Positions 62,515 to 64,000 of a stretch of 64,000 nt of DNA are shown here, piece after piece. The stretch spans positions 186,001 to 250,000 of the forward strand of contig CAJOEX010000005.1 in the NCBI GenBank assembly GCA_905233415.1. Reading direction: 5' to 3'. The DNA is from Paludibacteraceae bacterium (GTDB lineage Bacteria; Bacteroidota; Bacteroidia; Bacteroidales; Paludibacteraceae). A model generated the notes under the pieces. It had not been told where the DNA came from. It ran no database searches and saw only the letters and a list, made by a program, of their open reading frames with translations. The position numbers and the translations under genes are program-made. Position 1 is the first letter of the stretch, and each line of letters starts with the position of its first letter.

Positions 62515-63234
62515 TTATTTTTTCGGTTTCAGAATATTGCTCAATATGTTGAGTACTACGTACCAAAGTATTACTCCAGAGCCGGAGAACAGAAGGAATC
62601 CCCACTGTTTGGCAAGATATGCCTTGACCGCACAGAAAACAATTAAAATGAATGCTCCGGCAAGGAAAATGTACTTGTCGTAGTTGTCACTCCACGTAAA
62701 GTTCTTGAACTTGAGCGAAAAGAAAGGAATCTCGGAAACCAGCAGCCAGCAACTGACAAAAGTTAATGCAAGCAATCCCCACGAAGTAGCAATACCGGTT
62801 GTAAAGCCATAAGGCATACTGCATATACCACCCCAAAAGATGGCGTTAGCAGGTGTCGCAAGCCCGATAAAGGAAGATGTCTGACGCTCATCGACATTGA
62901 ATTTCGCCAAGCGGAGCGCAGAAAAAGCAGCCATCACAAGTGCAAGGAACGACCACCAGCCAAGAATCGGCAGGTAGTAACAAGCAACAAGCATAGCGGG
63001 AGCGAGTCCGAACGTAATCACATCGGCGAGCGAATCCAGTTCTATACCAATCCGGCTGGGAGCTTTGAGCAAACGGGCGGAAAGTCCGTCAAAGAAGTCA
63101 AAGAAAGCACCAAGCAGAATGAAACAGAACGCCAACATAAATGCGTGCTGCGTCGCCAAGAAAGTTGCAACGGCTCCACAAAGGAGGTTACAAGCGGTAA
63201 TCGTGTCAGGAACAATACGTTTAGTCATTTTCAT
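62515..63234 (-). CDS. pssA: CDP-diacylglycerol--serine O-phosphatidyltransferase
   Basis: A 239-residue membrane enzyme of the CDP-alcohol phosphatidyltransferase type: the motif DGLSARLLKAPSRIGIELDSLAD near residues 49-71 matches DGxxAR(x8)GxxxDxxxD. It makes phosphatidylserine, the precursor of phosphatidylethanolamine. Start VPDTITACNLLCG is typical of type II PssA. A second ATG two codons in is possible. It follows the MFS gene by 22 bp, a gap with TCATTTT-type repeats. Confidence 0.93.
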   Translation of the reverse strand: MKMTKRIVPDTITACNLLCGAVATFLATQHAFMLAFCFILLGAFFDFFDGLSARLLKAPSRIGIELDSLADVITFGLAPAMLVACYYLPILGWWSFLALVMAAFSALRLAKFNVDERQTSSFIGLATPANAIFWGGICSMPYGFTTGIATSWGLLALTFVSCWLLVSEIPFFSLKFKNFTWSDNYDKYIFLAGAFILIVFCAVKAYLAKQWGFLLFSGSGVILWYVVLNILSNILKPKK

Positions 63235-63256
63235 ATTTAGTCATTTTCACATTTTC

Positions 63257-64000
63257 TCATTTTTTGCCGTAGCCGGAATCTACCTGACGACGGACAAAGT
63301 ATGTAACTATGATGGTTGTTACCGAACAGGCAATGGCAATCCAGAAGAAAGCATTGTAGCCAACCGCCAGTTCTATTTTGCCGGCAACGAAACCCGGAAT
63401 CATCATACTAAGCGCCATAAATGCCGTACAAATGGCATAGTGGGACGTTTTATATTCGCCATCGGCAAAGAACATCATATACATCATATATGCCGTAAAA
63501 CCAAAGCCATAGCCAAACTGCTCCAGCGAAATGGCAGCGCCAATCAACCAAAGGTTTGTCGGTAAGGCGGCACTCATATATACATACACCAGATTCGGCA
63601 ACGTAAGCAAAGCCGCCATCGGCCACAAGGAGCGTTTGAGACCGAAACGGGAAATATACAACCCTCCTAAAATGCCGCCCAACAACAAGAATGACACGCC
63701 GAAGATGCCATACAACACACCCACAATATCCGTGTCCAAACCCAATCCGCCGCCGAAGATTTGTCCGTCGCGCACAACGGTTTGCGTTGAATCCACCAGA
63801 AACGGCATACTGAGTTTGACAAGCAGTCCTTCCGGCAGACGATAGAGCAGCATAAACAGTATCGCGAGTCCTATTCCGGGTTTGGTAAAAAACGTGCTGA
63901 AAGCTTTAGTTATAGACAGTTGCGTGCCGGAAACAGGTATTTTCTCTTCGACTTTGGGTAGTGCAAAAAGGTGATACATCGAAATAAGAAACAATATAAC
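63257..64000 (-). CDS. MFS transporter, N-terminal part beyond the window
   Basis: The last 248 or so codons of a multi-helix transporter; the frame is open to the right edge and no start can be set. About six hydrophobic helices are visible, with LLGGILGGLYISRFGLKRSLWPMA (the MFS loop between helices, here about residue 110-135 of the visible part) and EQFGYGFGFTAYMMYMMFFADGEYKTSHYA. The pattern recalls AmpG-like muropeptide permeases of Bacteroidetes, but the substrate is not determined. It is upstream of pssA on the same strand. Confidence 0.78.
   Translation of the reverse strand, partial: VILFLISMYHLFALPKVEEKIPVSGTQLSITKAFSTFFTKPGIGLAILFMLLYRLPEGLLVKLSMPFLVDSTQTVVRDGQIFGGGLGLDTDIVGVLYGIFGVSFLLLGGILGGLYISRFGLKRSLWPMAALLTLPNLVYVYMSAALPTNLWLIGAAISLEQFGYGFGFTAYMMYMMFFADGEYKTSHYAICTAFMALSMMIPGFVAGKIELAVGYNAFFWIAIACSVTTIIVTYFVRRQVDSGYGKK

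Overview
The window looks like chromosomal DNA of a Bacteroidales bacterium. Three things point there. The promoters have the Bacteroidetes form, TTTG about 20 nt upstream of TAnnTTTG, and one sits in front of almost every operon head. The gene content is typical of the group: a DUF4293-like protein, BspA-like LRR surface proteins, a BamA/TamA-like lipoprotein barrel, class I fumarase, pyruvate phosphate dikinase and a CstA-type transporter. Finally, several secreted proteins end in a shared RDG...Y...G tail. I cannot assign a genus. Most of the window is housekeeping DNA.

Layout. 1-4700 (minus): dnaA-dnaX-ygiQ, with ygiQ running off the left edge. 4976-7022 (minus): amidase and MlaD-type protein. 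7160-11827 (plus): dnaE and a small outer-membrane protein. 11824-23815 (minus): a long tightly packed run headed by alaS: alaS, GtrA, LRR surface protein, guanine deaminase, lipoate ligase-like protein, a one-TM protein, a secreted caspase-like protein, aminotransferase, folC. 23955-30050 (plus): 2-hydroxyacid dehydrogenase-pepT-gcvT, then ppdK. 30137-30419: a MITE-like element. 30591-41132 (minus): fumarase, a degenerate LytM protein, dxr, rseP, acetyltransferase, DUF4293-like protein, beta-CASP nuclease, aromatic amino-acid ammonia-lyase and a sodium-dependent transporter. 41273-41347: initiator tRNA. 41584-44168 (plus): thrS-rnhB. 44262-47351: a divergent pair, TrmH-type methyltransferase and BamA/TamA-like protein. 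47461-49584: a ClpB with no N-domain. 49587-54145 (minus): FecCD permease, universal stress protein, engB and a secreted multi-domain protein. 54350-57917 is the accessory part: an orphan tail fragment, a HigBA/RelE-like toxin-antitoxin pair, a second LRR protein, a nested inverted-repeat element and an orphan nucleotidyltransferase. 58099-64000 (minus): Pmp3-like peptide, a broken cstA, tRNA-Val, PAP2 phosphatase, secreted endonuclease I, pssA and a partial MFS transporter.

The window contains no CRISPR array, phage or complete insertion sequence. The notable signals are smaller. (1) Short tandem arrays of 7-, 8-, 11- and 16-bp units recur between genes and also inside reading frames; the same 16-bp unit occurs twice in folC and once in cstA. 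(2) Four secreted proteins share a C-terminal tail, and a fifth copy lies stranded in frame directly behind the antitoxin stop codon. (3) A 273-bp element has perfect 15-bp terminal inverted repeats and a 5-bp target duplication. (4) A 138-bp three-tier nested inverted repeat lies at 57251-57388. (5) The tRNA-Val has C33 instead of U33 and supplies the stop codon of the neighbouring PAP2 gene.
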